Of a DNA stretch of 64,000 bases, positions 37,875-45,560 are shown piece by piece (the stretch's first letter is position 1; every line of letters starts with the position of its first letter). The translations under genes and the position numbers were made by a program. The notes under the pieces are model-generated. The model made no database searches, was not told the origin of the DNA, and was given only the letters and a program-made list of their open reading frames with translations. The DNA is from Deinococcus aestuarii (lineage in GTDB: Bacteria > Deinococcota > Deinococci > Deinococcales > Deinococcaceae), in assembly GCF_018863415.1 (NCBI RefSeq), contig NZ_JAHKSN010000009.1, positions 1 to 64,000 on the forward strand, given 5' to 3'.

Positions 37875-38768
37875 CTAGGTCACGTCCTCGGGCTGCTCAC
37901 GCAGCACCGGGGGCATCTTCGCCAGCCACCGCTCGACGGACCGGCGGTCCTCCGGGGTGAGACGGGCCATGAAGCGGCGGCTGGAGAGCCGACGAACCGC
38001 CTCCAGGGCCTGCGAGGGCTCCCCTGCCCCCTGAGCCCGGCCGAGCCGCTGGACCTCCTCGCGCAGCGCCGAGCGGGTGGCGCCCCCGGTGGCGAGTTCG
38101 ATCAAGCGGGCCTGATGTTCTGCCGGGGCCCCGGCCACCACCGCCGCCAGCGTGTAGGGCAAGCCGCCGCGCAGCGCCTCCAGCAGGGGGGCGGGCCAGT
38201 TCAGCAGGCGCAACTTGTTCTTGGCAAAGGTCTCCCAGCCCTCGCCGAGGGGGGCGAACACAGTCTCCACCGTCTGGTGGTCGGGACCCGGCACCTCCCG
38301 CAGGAGCTGCATCAGGCGGGCGCGGGCGTCTTCCGGGGAGAGGCCCAGCGCGAGCGCGACCAGCCCGAGTTTGGCGTCCACCTCGTCGATGACGTTGAGG
38401 TCCTCGCGCTGCAAGTTCTCGATCAATGCGGCCACGCGCGCCTGCTCGTCGCTGAGCGTGCGGACCACCACCGGCACCTCGCTCAGCCCGGCGAGCCCCG
38501 CCGCCCGCCAGCGCCGTTCCCCCGCCACGATCTCATACCCGTCCCCGACCGGCCGGACGAGCAAGGGTTGAAGCACCCCGTGTTCGCGCATGCTCCGGGC
38601 GAGGTCCTGAAGGCCCGTCTCCGTGAAGGCCCGCCGGGGCTGCACAGGGCCGGGCCGCAGGCTGGCGACCGGGAGGCTTTGCTCGGCGCTCTGGGCGCGG
38701 GTGAGGTCGGTCGCCTCCCCGAGCAGACCGGCGAGGTCCCGTTTGCGTTCCGGGCGCCTGCGGGTCAC
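37875..38768 (-). CDS. parB: ParB partition protein
   Basis: DNA-binding adaptor that loads at parS and drives segregation with ParA. The 297-residue protein has ParB N-domain boxes: [12 protein letters not shown] near 38, [12 protein letters not shown] near 64, the CTP-binding AGERRWRAA near 82, and [13 protein letters not shown] near 116. A helix-turn-helix region follows (~130-200) and a C-terminal dimerisation part. Its GTG start overlaps the parA stop as GTGA. The C-P-ERRWRAA arrangement is plasmid/secondary-chromosome-like. Confidence 0.93.
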   Translation of the reverse strand: MTRRRPERKRDLAGLLGEATDLTRAQSAEQSLPVASLRPGPVQPRRAFTETGLQDLARSMREHGVLQPLLVRPVGDGYEIVAGERRWRAAGLAGLSEVPVVVRTLSDEQARVAALIENLQREDLNVIDEVDAKLGLVALALGLSPEDARARLMQLLREVPGPDHQTVETVFAPLGEGWETFAKNKLRLLNWPAPLLEALRGGLPYTLAAVVAGAPAEHQARLIELATGGATRSALREEVQRLGRAQGAGEPSQALEAVRRLSSRRFMARLTPEDRRSVERWLAKMPPVLREQPEDVT

Positions 38769-39532
38769 GCGCGCACCTCGAAGGGCAGGCCCACCTCACG
38801 GGCGATGTCCCGGGTCACGGCGATGATGTCGCGGTGGACCGGGCTGCCGGGGGCGTAGACGCCCACCGGGGCGCCCTGGGCCGTCGAGTCGAGCCACACG
38901 GCCTCCCGCTGCGGCACCGGGGTCGCCAGCGGGGAGAGGTGGGCCTGGAGGTCGGCGAGGACCTCGCGGTCGTGCAGGCGGCGGGCGTCGTAGAAGGTCG
39001 GCACGTAGACGGCGACGGTGAGGTCGGGACGGACCTCGCGGTACTCGCCGAACGCCTCCTGCAATCCCGGCAGGGCGTCCAGGCCCTTTTGCCGGGTGGG
39101 GACCGGCACGATCATCCGGTCGGCGGCGAGCGCGCCCAGGATGGCGAGCTGGCCCAGGCTGGGCGGCGAGTCGATCAGGGCGACATCGTAGTGCTCGCGC
39201 ACGTCCTGAAGCGCCCGGTGCAGGCGGCTCTGGGCCCCGACCCGGCCCATCATCTGTCCCTCGGCGAGCGCGAGGCTCACGTGCGCGGGAATGAGGTCCA
39301 GCCCGTGGACCCGCAAGGGCCCTGGGAGCGGCAGTCCCTCGACGGCCACCGGATACACCGTGCTGGGCCGGGTGACGCCCGTCACCCCCAGCCAGCCCGT
39401 GAGGTTGGCCTGTGGGTCGAGGTCGATCAGCAGCGTGCGCAGGCCGGAGCGGGCCAGCTCGTACCCCACGTCGCGGGTGAGCGAGGTCTTGCCCGCGCCT
39501 CCGGCGTGGTTGAAGACAGTCAGGGCGATCAT
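38765..39532 (-). CDS. parA: ParA partition ATPase
   Basis: Walker-type ATPase of 255 residues that positions the replicon. Deviant Walker A ([10 protein letters not shown]) is near residue 9, switch [14 protein letters not shown] near 37, and switch [10 protein letters not shown] near 119. It has no N-terminal HTH, so it is a type Ib-length or chromosomal-type ParA. GGAGG lies about 14 bases upstream of ATG. It lies downstream of repA in the same direction. Confidence 0.93.
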   Translation of the reverse strand: MIALTVFNHAGGAGKTSLTRDVGYELARSGLRTLLIDLDPQANLTGWLGVTGVTRPSTVYPVAVEGLPLPGPLRVHGLDLIPAHVSLALAEGQMMGRVGAQSRLHRALQDVREHYDVALIDSPPSLGQLAILGALAADRMIVPVPTRQKGLDALPGLQEAFGEYREVRPDLTVAVYVPTFYDARRLHDREVLADLQAHLSPLATPVPQREAVWLDSTAQGAPVGVYAPGSPVHRDIIAVTRDIAREVGLPFEVRA

Positions 39533-39832
39533 CGAGAGTCACGATACCTCCGGAAGCATCAGCCTGCTGGGGTATAGAAGACGCCGGGCCCCCGACTGTC
39601 CTTCGACCACCCTGTGCGTCTGGCCCAGGAGAGCGACGAATGCTCAGGGTCGTCTATGGGGCGTAGGATTCGAAACTCGACCCCACCGTTTGCCTATTCT
39701 TCCCTCAGTAAACGACTGGCGCTCTCTGAGCTTGTCAAATTCTCACGCAGTCCATCAACAAAATGCAGGCCCATCCAAGTAACTCCGGTACCACGGCGTC
39801 ACTTGGCGAGCGTTACGTCAGGTCACTCCGGA
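39533..39832. other. Intergenic region between repA and parA
   Basis: No gene is seen. On the minus strand there is a TTGACA at about 39739-39734 and a TATACC box near 39575, about 43 bases before the parA ATG, so parAB probably has its own promoter. The stretch is richer in AT than its surroundings. Confidence 0.4.
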
Positions 39833-41293
39833 TCAGCCTTCGAGCAACGCGCCCTGTCCCTGGCGGCGGCGGTCCCCGGCCTCCTTGACGAGTGCTTTCA
39901 GGAATGCCTCGGTGCGGCCCTCGAACACGGCGGCCATCATCTCACGTTCCACGAGGACGGCATCGAGAACACCCTCGGTGATGGCCTGATGCACGGCGCT
40001 CATCCGGGCCGCGCCGACCTTGACGACATGCACGCCGCACAGCAGCCGCAGCCGCGCGACGATGGCGTCGGCCTGCGCCTCACGCGGCTGCGAGCGCAAC
40101 TCCTCCTCGCGGACACGGCGGACGACCTCCACGTCCTCCTCCACAGTGGGGGACGGGGGCGGGGCAGACACGGCGGTGGGGGAAACGAACCCCTCGGGGT
40201 CGGGATAACGCGAGCCGTCGTCCTTGAGGACCGTCACGACAAACCCGGCCACGTTCTGGATACGGTCCCGGTCGCGGCCCAGCAGGAACTCCGCTTTGGC
40301 AAGGCGGTGCAGCAAGTCCTCGCGGGAGACACTCTGCACGATGCCCTGCGCGACATACTGGCCGACGCCGTGTTTCATGATGCGGGAAATCAGGTCCAGC
40401 CCGAAGCAGGACCCGTCGCCGAAGCGGTAGACGATCTCCTGGCCGCTCCCGACACCCTCGTAATCGACATCCGAGAGGTATCCGCAGGCTTTGAGGTCGT
40501 CGTGGGCCTTTTCCAGAGTGCGCCTGATGCGGCTGGGCACGAGGTCCTTGAGCTTGCATTCCTGACCCCAGGCGACGAGCGCCATCCGCAGTTCCATCGT
40601 GATGACCTGGGGGTCGGTGGGGTCGTACCGCTTGGCGTCCAGCAGGCGGTAGACGCTGCGGGCGAGGGGCCGTTCGAGCAGCTCCAGCAACACCGGATCG
40701 AGCGGCTTGATGAATTTCGAGCGGACGCTTAGCACGAGCGGTTTGGGCAGCCGAATGTGAATGACGCTGCCCTTGCCGAGGGTCTGCTCGTCACTCTCGT
40801 AGGCCAGACCCTCGACGAGCGAGAAGGTCTGCGTCGTCCAGCGGCGCTGCCCGTGCGCGCGCCAGGCGTTCTGGGTGACGAATTTCGCGCTGTTGAGGCG
40901 GTGCAGGCTCGCCCGCAACACCTGATAGTACCGGCCCCCGGTATCGAGACCGGCCCGTTGCAGAATCTGGTGGGCGGTGGAGATGACCTCTCCGCCCTCG
41001 GGTGCGCCCTGCTCGACGAAGATGGCGAGGATACCGTTGAGGATGTCCCCGTCCAGGCCGTGCGGCACCCCGCCGAATTCGCTGGGGGCGACACAGGACA
41101 GCAGGGCCGGTTGACCGTCGACCTCGAAGGCGACCTCCCAGCTCGTGTACTTGTCGGGGATGCGCTCCTGCACGCAGATCAGCCCGAGGCGCCCGAGGTT
41201 GAGTTCATCAATCCGCTCCCGGCGCTCCGCCAGCACCTGGCCCCGCGCCCCAGAGGAGGGTCGTGCAGGTTGGCCGGTCGGCTTCGCGGTCAC
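39833..41293 (-). CDS. repA: Plasmid-type replication initiator protein (RepA)
   Basis: Probably binds the upstream iterons and opens the origin. The 486-residue protein resembles the replication initiator protein A family. A first winged-helix-like unit covers residues ~30-190, with RYYQVLRASLHRLNSAKFV typical of the initiator's DNA-binding helices. A second unit (~195-310) carries KFIKPLDPVLLELLERPLARSVYRLLDAKRYD, characteristic of these proteins. The C-terminal ~150 residues are acidic then helical and less conserved. GTG start; the -10 box TATAGT ends nine bases before it. Position beside iterons and parAB supports the assignment. Confidence 0.9.
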   Translation of the reverse strand: MTAKPTGQPARPSSGARGQVLAERRERIDELNLGRLGLICVQERIPDKYTSWEVAFEVDGQPALLSCVAPSEFGGVPHGLDGDILNGILAIFVEQGAPEGGEVISTAHQILQRAGLDTGGRYYQVLRASLHRLNSAKFVTQNAWRAHGQRRWTTQTFSLVEGLAYESDEQTLGKGSVIHIRLPKPLVLSVRSKFIKPLDPVLLELLERPLARSVYRLLDAKRYDPTDPQVITMELRMALVAWGQECKLKDLVPSRIRRTLEKAHDDLKACGYLSDVDYEGVGSGQEIVYRFGDGSCFGLDLISRIMKHGVGQYVAQGIVQSVSREDLLHRLAKAEFLLGRDRDRIQNVAGFVVTVLKDDGSRYPDPEGFVSPTAVSAPPPSPTVEEDVEVVRRVREEELRSQPREAQADAIVARLRLLCGVHVVKVGAARMSAVHQAITEGVLDAVLVEREMMAAVFEGRTEAFLKALVKEAGDRRRQGQGALLEG

Positions 41294-41302
41294 GGTGCAG
41301 CC

Positions 41303-41332
41303 ACTATAAGCGCGCGGGCGTCTGATGTTGAA
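41303..41332 (-). promoter_or_regulatory. repA promoter, near-leaderless
   Basis: TATAGT (41308-41303) is followed by nine bases and the GTG of repA, so the transcript should have almost no leader. A weak -35 TTCAAC (41332-41327) stands 18 bases upstream. Iterons start about 100 bp further up, allowing initiator autoregulation. Confidence 0.6.
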
Positions 41333-41337
41333 GACCT

Positions 41338-41385
41338 GTGACTGATAAAAGATCTTTGATGATTAAAAAAAAATGATCATCATCA
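41338..41385. other. AT-rich stretch beside the iterons, candidate DNA-unwinding element
   Basis: About 48 bp with very high A+T, including GATTAAAAAAAAATGATC and TGATCATCATCA, in a window of about 70% G+C. It lies between the repA promoter and the iteron array, where plasmid origins are usually melted. Confidence 0.65.
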
Positions 41386-41432
41386 GACGCCAGACCCGTT
41401 TCGCGTCTGGGCGGGCCTTCAAGGGCCCCCGA

Positions 41433-41978
41433 CTGACCGAGATGTCCGAACAAAGGGGGGTCAAACTGGCCGAGATGTCCGAACAAAGAGGGGTCAGACT
41501 GGCCGAGATGTCCGAACGCCCCCCGGGAATCTGGCCGAGATGTCCGAACTCGACTGACCGAGATGTCCGAACTTATGCAGCTTGAGTGACCGAGATGTCC
41601 GAACGATTTTGGCGGCTGAAGTCGACTGACTGACCGAGATGTCCGAACTTTCGCCTCCTTTGCCGGCCTCCGGCGTTCGGACATCTCGGTTACCCGACTC
41701 ACGAGTGTTTCGGCCGCCCAATGTCGAGCAGAACGCATTTTTTCCTCTTGAGCGAGAAAGACTGACCGAGATGTCCGAACTTGACTGACCGAGATGTCCG
41801 AATACCCGGCGATAGGTCGATTCCCGCCGCCTGTCTAGAGGAGAAGGGGGTCACAAGCACGGACATCTCGGTCAGTCGTGGGCTGAAGGCGGGTGAGACC
41901 CTCGGACATCTCGGTCAGTCTCGCCCGGGGGCGTGATTCTGGGAGCTGGTCTGGTGGTGGTTCGGACATCTGGGCTAC
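41433..41978. repeat. Array of 13 iterons (origin of replication)
   Basis: The consensus 19-mer is CTGACCGAGATGTCCGAAC. Forward copies start at 41433, 41466, 41499, 41531, 41554, 41586, 41630, 41762 and 41785. Reverse copies lie at 41675, 41857, 41900 and 41960 (the last one degenerate). Copies vary mainly at positions 1 and 4. Start-to-start steps of 33, 33, 32, 23, 32 and 44 bp are multiples of about 11 bp, so bound initiators would sit on one face of the helix. Iterons of this kind are initiator binding sites for replication and copy control. Confidence 0.93.
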
Positions 41979-42189
41979 CTTCCGTGGTGGCATCCGATGT
42001 TTGAAAGGACGCTTACAGGAGCGGTGGGGGAGAGGAGGCGGCACGCTCTCCAACGGTCGAGGCGACCCTTACGCCGAGCCGCCCTCAAGGACACCCAGGC
42101 GAGTCAGGACACCCACCTCAGAGAAACGGGCACGAGCAGCGGCCTGCCCTGTGCTGAGCGCGTGAGAGCGGGGCCGGTAGGGTGGGGCC

Positions 42190-42513
42190 ATGCACGACCA
42201 GCGCGAGTGGGAGACGCTCCTTCACCCCGGCCGCACCATCGGGCCGCTTTTCCCCAGACTGGTGGCGCCCACCTGGGCCCTGCTCCTGCGCGAGGAGGTG
42301 GCGCGGGAACGCCTCAGCGTCTACGCCGTCACCGCTGGCGGCGGCACGATCTACCTGCCCGGCCCGCACCTCGGCGACCTCCCCCGCGGGCTGACGCTCC
42401 AGGCGGGCCGGATCAACCTGGAGGGCGTGGACGAGCGCGGTCAGCGGGTGCAGCTCGGCGGCCTCCCGGCCCAACTCGTCGATGTCTACCTGTACGTTTC
42501 CGACCCGCTGTAG
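42190..42513 (+). CDS. Hypothetical protein (107 residues)
   Basis: A 107-residue soluble protein starting MHDQREWETLLHPGRTIGPL, mixed alpha/beta, with regular strands such as ERLSVYAVTAGGGTIYLPG and QLVDVYLYVSDPL. No family is recognised. TAGGGT six bases before ATG gives a leaderless-type start. It lies just outside the iteron array. Confidence 0.65.
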   Translation: MHDQREWETLLHPGRTIGPLFPRLVAPTWALLLREEVARERLSVYAVTAGGGTIYLPGPHLGDLPRGLTLQAGRINLEGVDERGQRVQLGGLPAQLVDVYLYVSDPL

Positions 42514-42934
42514 CAACCCGAGGGGCTGACGGCGCGGCCGGGGCCTTCCCGAGCGGTGGGCGCCGGTCACAGCGAACGAACTCTCCCTTTCCTGTGGGTG
42601 TGATCCCGCGCTCCGCAGCTTGCGCGACAGCGCCGGACGCTCACCGGCCTTCCCCTCTCCCAGGTCCCGGCATGGCCGAACTCTTCTCGGGGCGGGTGCA
42701 GGGCAAGCTCCGTCCGCACTCCTTCGCCTCCAGGTGAGCGAGCGCCTGAGGAAAGCCAGCAGTCGGCGGTCTGAGCCTGACCCGGACGTGGACCGCCCGG
42801 CGGGTTCCCCGGAGATCACCGCCGCGTGGGTTCCGGCGCCGTCAACCACCCAGGTGGGGGAGGCCCCCCGAACCCCTCCCTTGACTGGAGGCTTGCCCAA
42901 TGCGGCGGCGGATGGACTGGGCCTACTCTGGGGC
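42514..42934. other. Intergenic region without recognisable gene
   Basis: Open frames exist on both strands, but they are Arg/Pro/Ser-rich and lack start signals. No repeat matching elsewhere in the window was noticed. Confidence 0.35.
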
Positions 42935-43222
42935 ATGTCTTCCGCGCGCGCTGTTCGGTCGTTCTTCCCCCGGTGGTTTCCCTGGAGGGCCTGTGCCGAG
43001 GTCACCCTGATGGTCGTCCTGGTGGGCGGTGGCCTGCTGCCGGGGGCCTGGCGAGCGGGTGCCGCCGTGTCCTCCACAGGAGCGTTCGAGGCGGAGCTGC
43101 GGGCGTGTGTCGGGCGGGTGTCGGACGGGTACGTCAGCTCGGGCATCCGCATCGGCCCTGACGACGCGCGCACTATCCGGGAGGCCTGCGAACGGGCCGT
43201 GCGCGAGCAGGGGAGAGGTTAG
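42935..43222 (+). CDS. Small exported or membrane-anchored protein (95 residues)
   Basis: A 95-residue protein: Arg-rich start, hydrophobic segment CAEVTLMVVLVGGGLLPGAW (residues ~20-40), then a small domain with two cysteines (LRACVGRVSDG, IREACERAVREQ). The Cys pair could form a disulfide outside the membrane. TACTCT five bases before ATG fits a leaderless start. No family recognised. Confidence 0.6.
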   Translation: MSSARAVRSFFPRWFPWRACAEVTLMVVLVGGGLLPGAWRAGAAVSSTGAFEAELRACVGRVSDGYVSSGIRIGPDDARTIREACERAVREQGRG

Positions 43223-43246
43223 GTCGGAAGGGGGCCGCGTGCGGGT

Positions 43247-43777
43247 TCACCCCCCGTCCTCCACCTCCACCCCGGCCGGAAGGCGCCCGAGCAGGCTGCG
43301 CAAGGTGAGCCTTTCGGCCGGGCTCAGGGCGCTCAGGAGCTGTTCCTCGTGGGCCACGTGAGCCGCCAGCAGCCTATCGACCGCCCGCCGCCCCTCGGCC
43401 GTGAGCCCCGCCCTCACCGTGCGGCGGTCTTGTCCGTCCGCCTGCCTCGCCACCCAGCCGCGCCGCTCCAGCCCGTCCACCCGCTTGGTCACGGCGGGCG
43501 GCGTGATCGCCATGAGGCTCGCGAGTTCCCCCAGGGTCAGGCCCTCCGGGGGGGCCGAGCGCCGCAGGGTCGCCAGCACGTCGAAGGCCGAGGGCGTCAG
43601 GTCGTGCCGCGCGAAAAAACGCTCCAGGGCCGCCTGAAGCAGATGCGAGGTCCGCTGCACCGCGATGACCGTCAGCATCGGTCCAGGGTCTACGTCGGGC
43701 CGCGCGGCGTGCCAGTCGCGCTCGATGCGGTTCAGCAGGGCCGGAGTGTCCCCCGGCTGCGGGCCAGCCGTCCTCAC
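43247..43777 (-). CDS. MarR-family regulator
   Basis: A 176-residue regulator with a winged helix: LTPSAFDVLATLRRS, LTLGELASLMAITPPAVTKRVDGLERRGWV, then the wing RQADGQDRRTVRAGLTAEG. The GTG start overlaps the stop of the upstream transporter gene as GTGA, so it is translated with the transporters it probably controls. The N-terminal ~35 residues (NRIERDWHAARPDVDP) match longer MarR members. Confidence 0.9.
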   Translation of the reverse strand: MRTAGPQPGDTPALLNRIERDWHAARPDVDPGPMLTVIAVQRTSHLLQAALERFFARHDLTPSAFDVLATLRRSAPPEGLTLGELASLMAITPPAVTKRVDGLERRGWVARQADGQDRRTVRAGLTAEGRRAVDRLLAAHVAHEEQLLSALSPAERLTLRSLLGRLPAGVEVEDGG

Positions 43778-44226
43778 GCCCCGCCCTGCTCGCGGTCCCG
43801 GGCCAGCAGCGCCACCGCGCCCAGCAGCAGGGCCGCGCTGAGCCACGCCGTCAGGGTAGGGCGCTGGGGGGCCTGACCCAGCCATCCCGCCGCCCCGATG
43901 AGCAGGGCGCCCAGCACCTGGCCCAGGGTGACGGCCACGGTGCTCAGCCCCACGCCCAGCCGCGCGGCCCCGATCAGGCTGAGCGTCACGTAGGTCGCGC
44001 CGAACAGGCCCCCCAGCAGCGTCCAGAGCGGCGGGAAGGCCGACGGGCGCGCGCCGTCGACGCCCAGCACCCACAGGCTCAACAGCAGGACGGCCCCCAC
44101 CGCGAAGTTGACGAGGGTGGCCGCCAGCGGGGTGCCCAGCGCCCGGGCCAACCGCAGGTTGAAGGCCAGCCCAGCCGAGAGCCCCAATCCGGCGCCCAAT
44201 GTTCCCAGCAGGACGGCGAGGCTCAC
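43774..44226 (-). CDS. Small DMT-superfamily transporter, YdcZ/DUF606 type, subunit 2
   Basis: A 150-residue membrane protein with five hydrophobic segments, the half-size architecture of YdcZ proteins. Motif PLAATLVNFAVGAVLL lies in the second helix and GATYVTLSLIGAARLGVG in the third. The GTG start overlaps the previous stop as GTGA. With its upstream paralogue it may form an antiparallel pair. Substrate unknown. Confidence 0.85.
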   Translation of the reverse strand: MSLAVLLGTLGAGLGLSAGLAFNLRLARALGTPLAATLVNFAVGAVLLLSLWVLGVDGARPSAFPPLWTLLGGLFGATYVTLSLIGAARLGVGLSTVAVTLGQVLGALLIGAAGWLGQAPQRPTLTAWLSAALLLGAVALLARDREQGGA

Positions 44227-44690
44227 CGCGCCCCCCACAGCCGCAGGACCAGCGCACCCAGCGCCAGCATCACGGCCAGCAGCCGGACCCGGTTGACCCG
44301 CCTGCGCGCCAGACCCAGCACGCCGAAGTGGTCGAGCAGGATGGCGGCCACGATCTGAGAGGCGATCACCAGCGTCGTGGCGAGGGCGGCGCCCAGGGTC
44401 CGCGTCAGCAGCACGCTCCCGACTACGTACGCACTGCCCACCACGCCGCCCAGCCAGGCCCAGCGTGGGGCGCGGCGGCCCGCCGCCCAGTTTGGGGTCA
44501 AACGCTGCGTTCCGAGCAGCAGGCCGAGAAACAGCGCGCCGACGAGGTAGGAGGTCGCCGCCGTGAGGGTCAGGGAGTGAACGTGCCCGGCCAGCGCCCC
44601 GTTCGTGGCGAACTGCGCGGGGAGGAGGACACCCGCCAGAACAGCAAGGGCCAGGGGGAGGGTTCGCCGGGGGGAGAGAGGGACAGACAT
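44223..44690 (-). CDS. Small DMT-superfamily transporter, YdcZ/DUF606 type, subunit 1
   Basis: A 155-residue membrane protein with five hydrophobic segments. It is paralogous to the next gene (LVGALFLGLLLG, GSAYVVGSVLLTRTLGAALATTLVIASQ). AAGGAG precedes ATG. First gene of a three-gene unit with the second YdcZ gene and marR, all overlapping by four bases. Confidence 0.85.
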   Translation of the reverse strand: MSVPLSPRRTLPLALAVLAGVLLPAQFATNGALAGHVHSLTLTAATSYLVGALFLGLLLGTQRLTPNWAAGRRAPRWAWLGGVVGSAYVVGSVLLTRTLGAALATTLVIASQIVAAILLDHFGVLGLARRRVNRVRLLAVMLALGALVLRLWGAR

Positions 44691-44704
44691 GGCACTCCTT
44701 TGTT

Positions 44705-44730
44705 TCACCAGTAAACATTTTTCCAGTGAA
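44705..44730 (-). promoter_or_regulatory. Direct repeat upstream of the ydcZ-marR unit, candidate MarR site
   Basis: CCAGTAAA (44708-44715) and CCAGTGAA (44723-44730) are direct repeats 15 bp apart in an AT-rich patch just upstream of the first ATG. The outer TTCAC/GTGAA pair gives partial two-fold symmetry. This is a plausible autoregulatory site. Confidence 0.4.
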
Positions 44731-44865
44731 TAAATCAACCCAGTCCTTTCCTTCAGATACCAGAGTCCGCTGGCTCGACTCCCAGGGCACAGAGGCTGGA
44801 GCGGTGCAGGATTGGTCGATCCCCGGGCGAAGGGGACGGTGCTTCTGACTGTGACCCAGCAAAAG

Positions 44866-45040
44866 AAGATGGGGAGAGCTATCGAAGCTCTCCCCACCCT
44901 GGAAGTGCGGGTGACTGGACTCGAACCAGTCGGGGGCCGACACGGACCCGCTCGCACGCCCGTTTTTGAGAAGGTGGGCGTCTCCCTTCCAAGAGCGCCT
45001 GGGGCGACCCCATTCGCTGGGGGTACCCAGGCCGCTCGTC
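44866..45040 (-). ncRNA. Candidate structured small RNA with a tRNA T-arm-like hairpin
   Basis: Read on the minus strand, five or more hairpins follow one another and end in an intrinsic terminator (44871-44895). One is a canonical T-arm shape: a 6-bp stem GACTGG/CCAGTC around the loop TTCGAGT (44913-44931). It is enclosed by a second stem GCGGGT/ACCCGC (44907-44912 with 44946-44951), with a CCG/CGG hairpin between. Other hairpins lie at 45000-45012 and 45017-45030. I could not fold a full tRNA: no matching anticodon and D arms fit. It could be a degenerate tRNA, a tRNA-like sRNA, or chance. The 5' end is unknown. Confidence 0.35.
44871..44895 (-). terminator. Intrinsic terminator
   Basis: GGGGAGAGCT and AGCTCTCCCC form a perfect 10-bp stem with a 5-base loop. 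On the minus strand ATCTTCTTTT follows. No protein gene ends nearby on that strand; the nearest upstream stop is lacI at 45561. An RNA gene is therefore suggested. Confidence 0.8.
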
Positions 45041-45135
45041 CGAGGGGCCAAGCCAGCCTCTGCGCGAGCGTCTCAAGATCCGATTCCGTTCGTCACGCGC
45101 CTGTCACAAGGTCGGCGTGAGCCGCCAACCGGGCG

Positions 45136-45159
45136 AAGGGCGGCCCACAGGCCGCCCTT
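45136..45159. terminator. Strong isolated hairpin
   Basis: AAGGGCGGCC (45136-45145) pairs perfectly with GGCCGCCCTT (45150-45159), 4-base loop, in the gene-poor 44691-45560 stretch. It could end a transcript on either strand. Confidence 0.45.
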
Positions 45160-45206
45160 GATTTCCCTAAGGTAGCGTCAAATACATGCGAAGTCAACCC
45201 TATGCG

Positions 45207-45428
45207 CTGGAATGCGGACAAACGTCTGCATCCTCATCGGCATCTTGGCGCGTCTGGGACGAGGCTCCTCCCTCCGTCCGAACCCCGCCGAAAAAAGTCC
45301 CTCGTTCCATCGCGCACCGACCGTCACCTGCCGATGCAACCCCGCCCCCGTTGTCCTGCCTCGGCGACCTCACCTGGCGGCGTCGTGGACGGGCGTTTCG
45401 GTTCACCTGAATGTTGTCCGCATTCCAG
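45207..45428. repeat. 222-bp segment bounded by perfect 15-bp inverted repeats
   Basis: CTGGAATGCGGACAA (45207-45221) and TTGTCCGCATTCCAG (45414-45428) are exact inverted copies. The segment between has no convincing gene. TATG occurs just outside both ends (45201-45204 and 45429-45432) but not as an exact target duplication. A miniature transposable element, an invertible segment, or a paired operator are possible. Confidence 0.5.
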
Positions 45429-45560
45429 TATGGACGCCCGGCGCTGGACCCCACGCGCCGACGACCCCAGCCGGGGCGGCCTCTCCAGAAACGTCACGAG
45501 CACCCACACGGACAGGTCCGGCGCGGCGCGGCGGCGTCATCCGCCCGTGAGGGCGCCGTG

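Noticed and set aside
41304..41738. Open frames on both strands across the iterons, with repeated VRTSRS-like or AEMSEQRGV-like peptides
   Set aside because: The peptide repeats simply translate the iteron DNA; no start signal or domain.
41433..41978. Possible CRISPR array
   Set aside because: The repeats are 19 bp, occur in both orientations, have spacers of 4 to over 100 bp, and no cas gene is nearby; an iteron origin explains them.
42514..42934. Extension of the 42935 gene to an upstream start at about 42620
   Set aside because: The added ~105 residues are Arg/Pro/Ser-rich with no start signal; the ATG at 42935 has a -10 box at leaderless spacing and begins a sensible membrane protein.
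44900..45060. A complete tRNA gene around the T-arm-like hairpin
   Set aside because: No arrangement of D arm, anticodon arm and acceptor stem pairs properly, and no CCA follows the expected discriminator; reported only as a candidate structured RNA.
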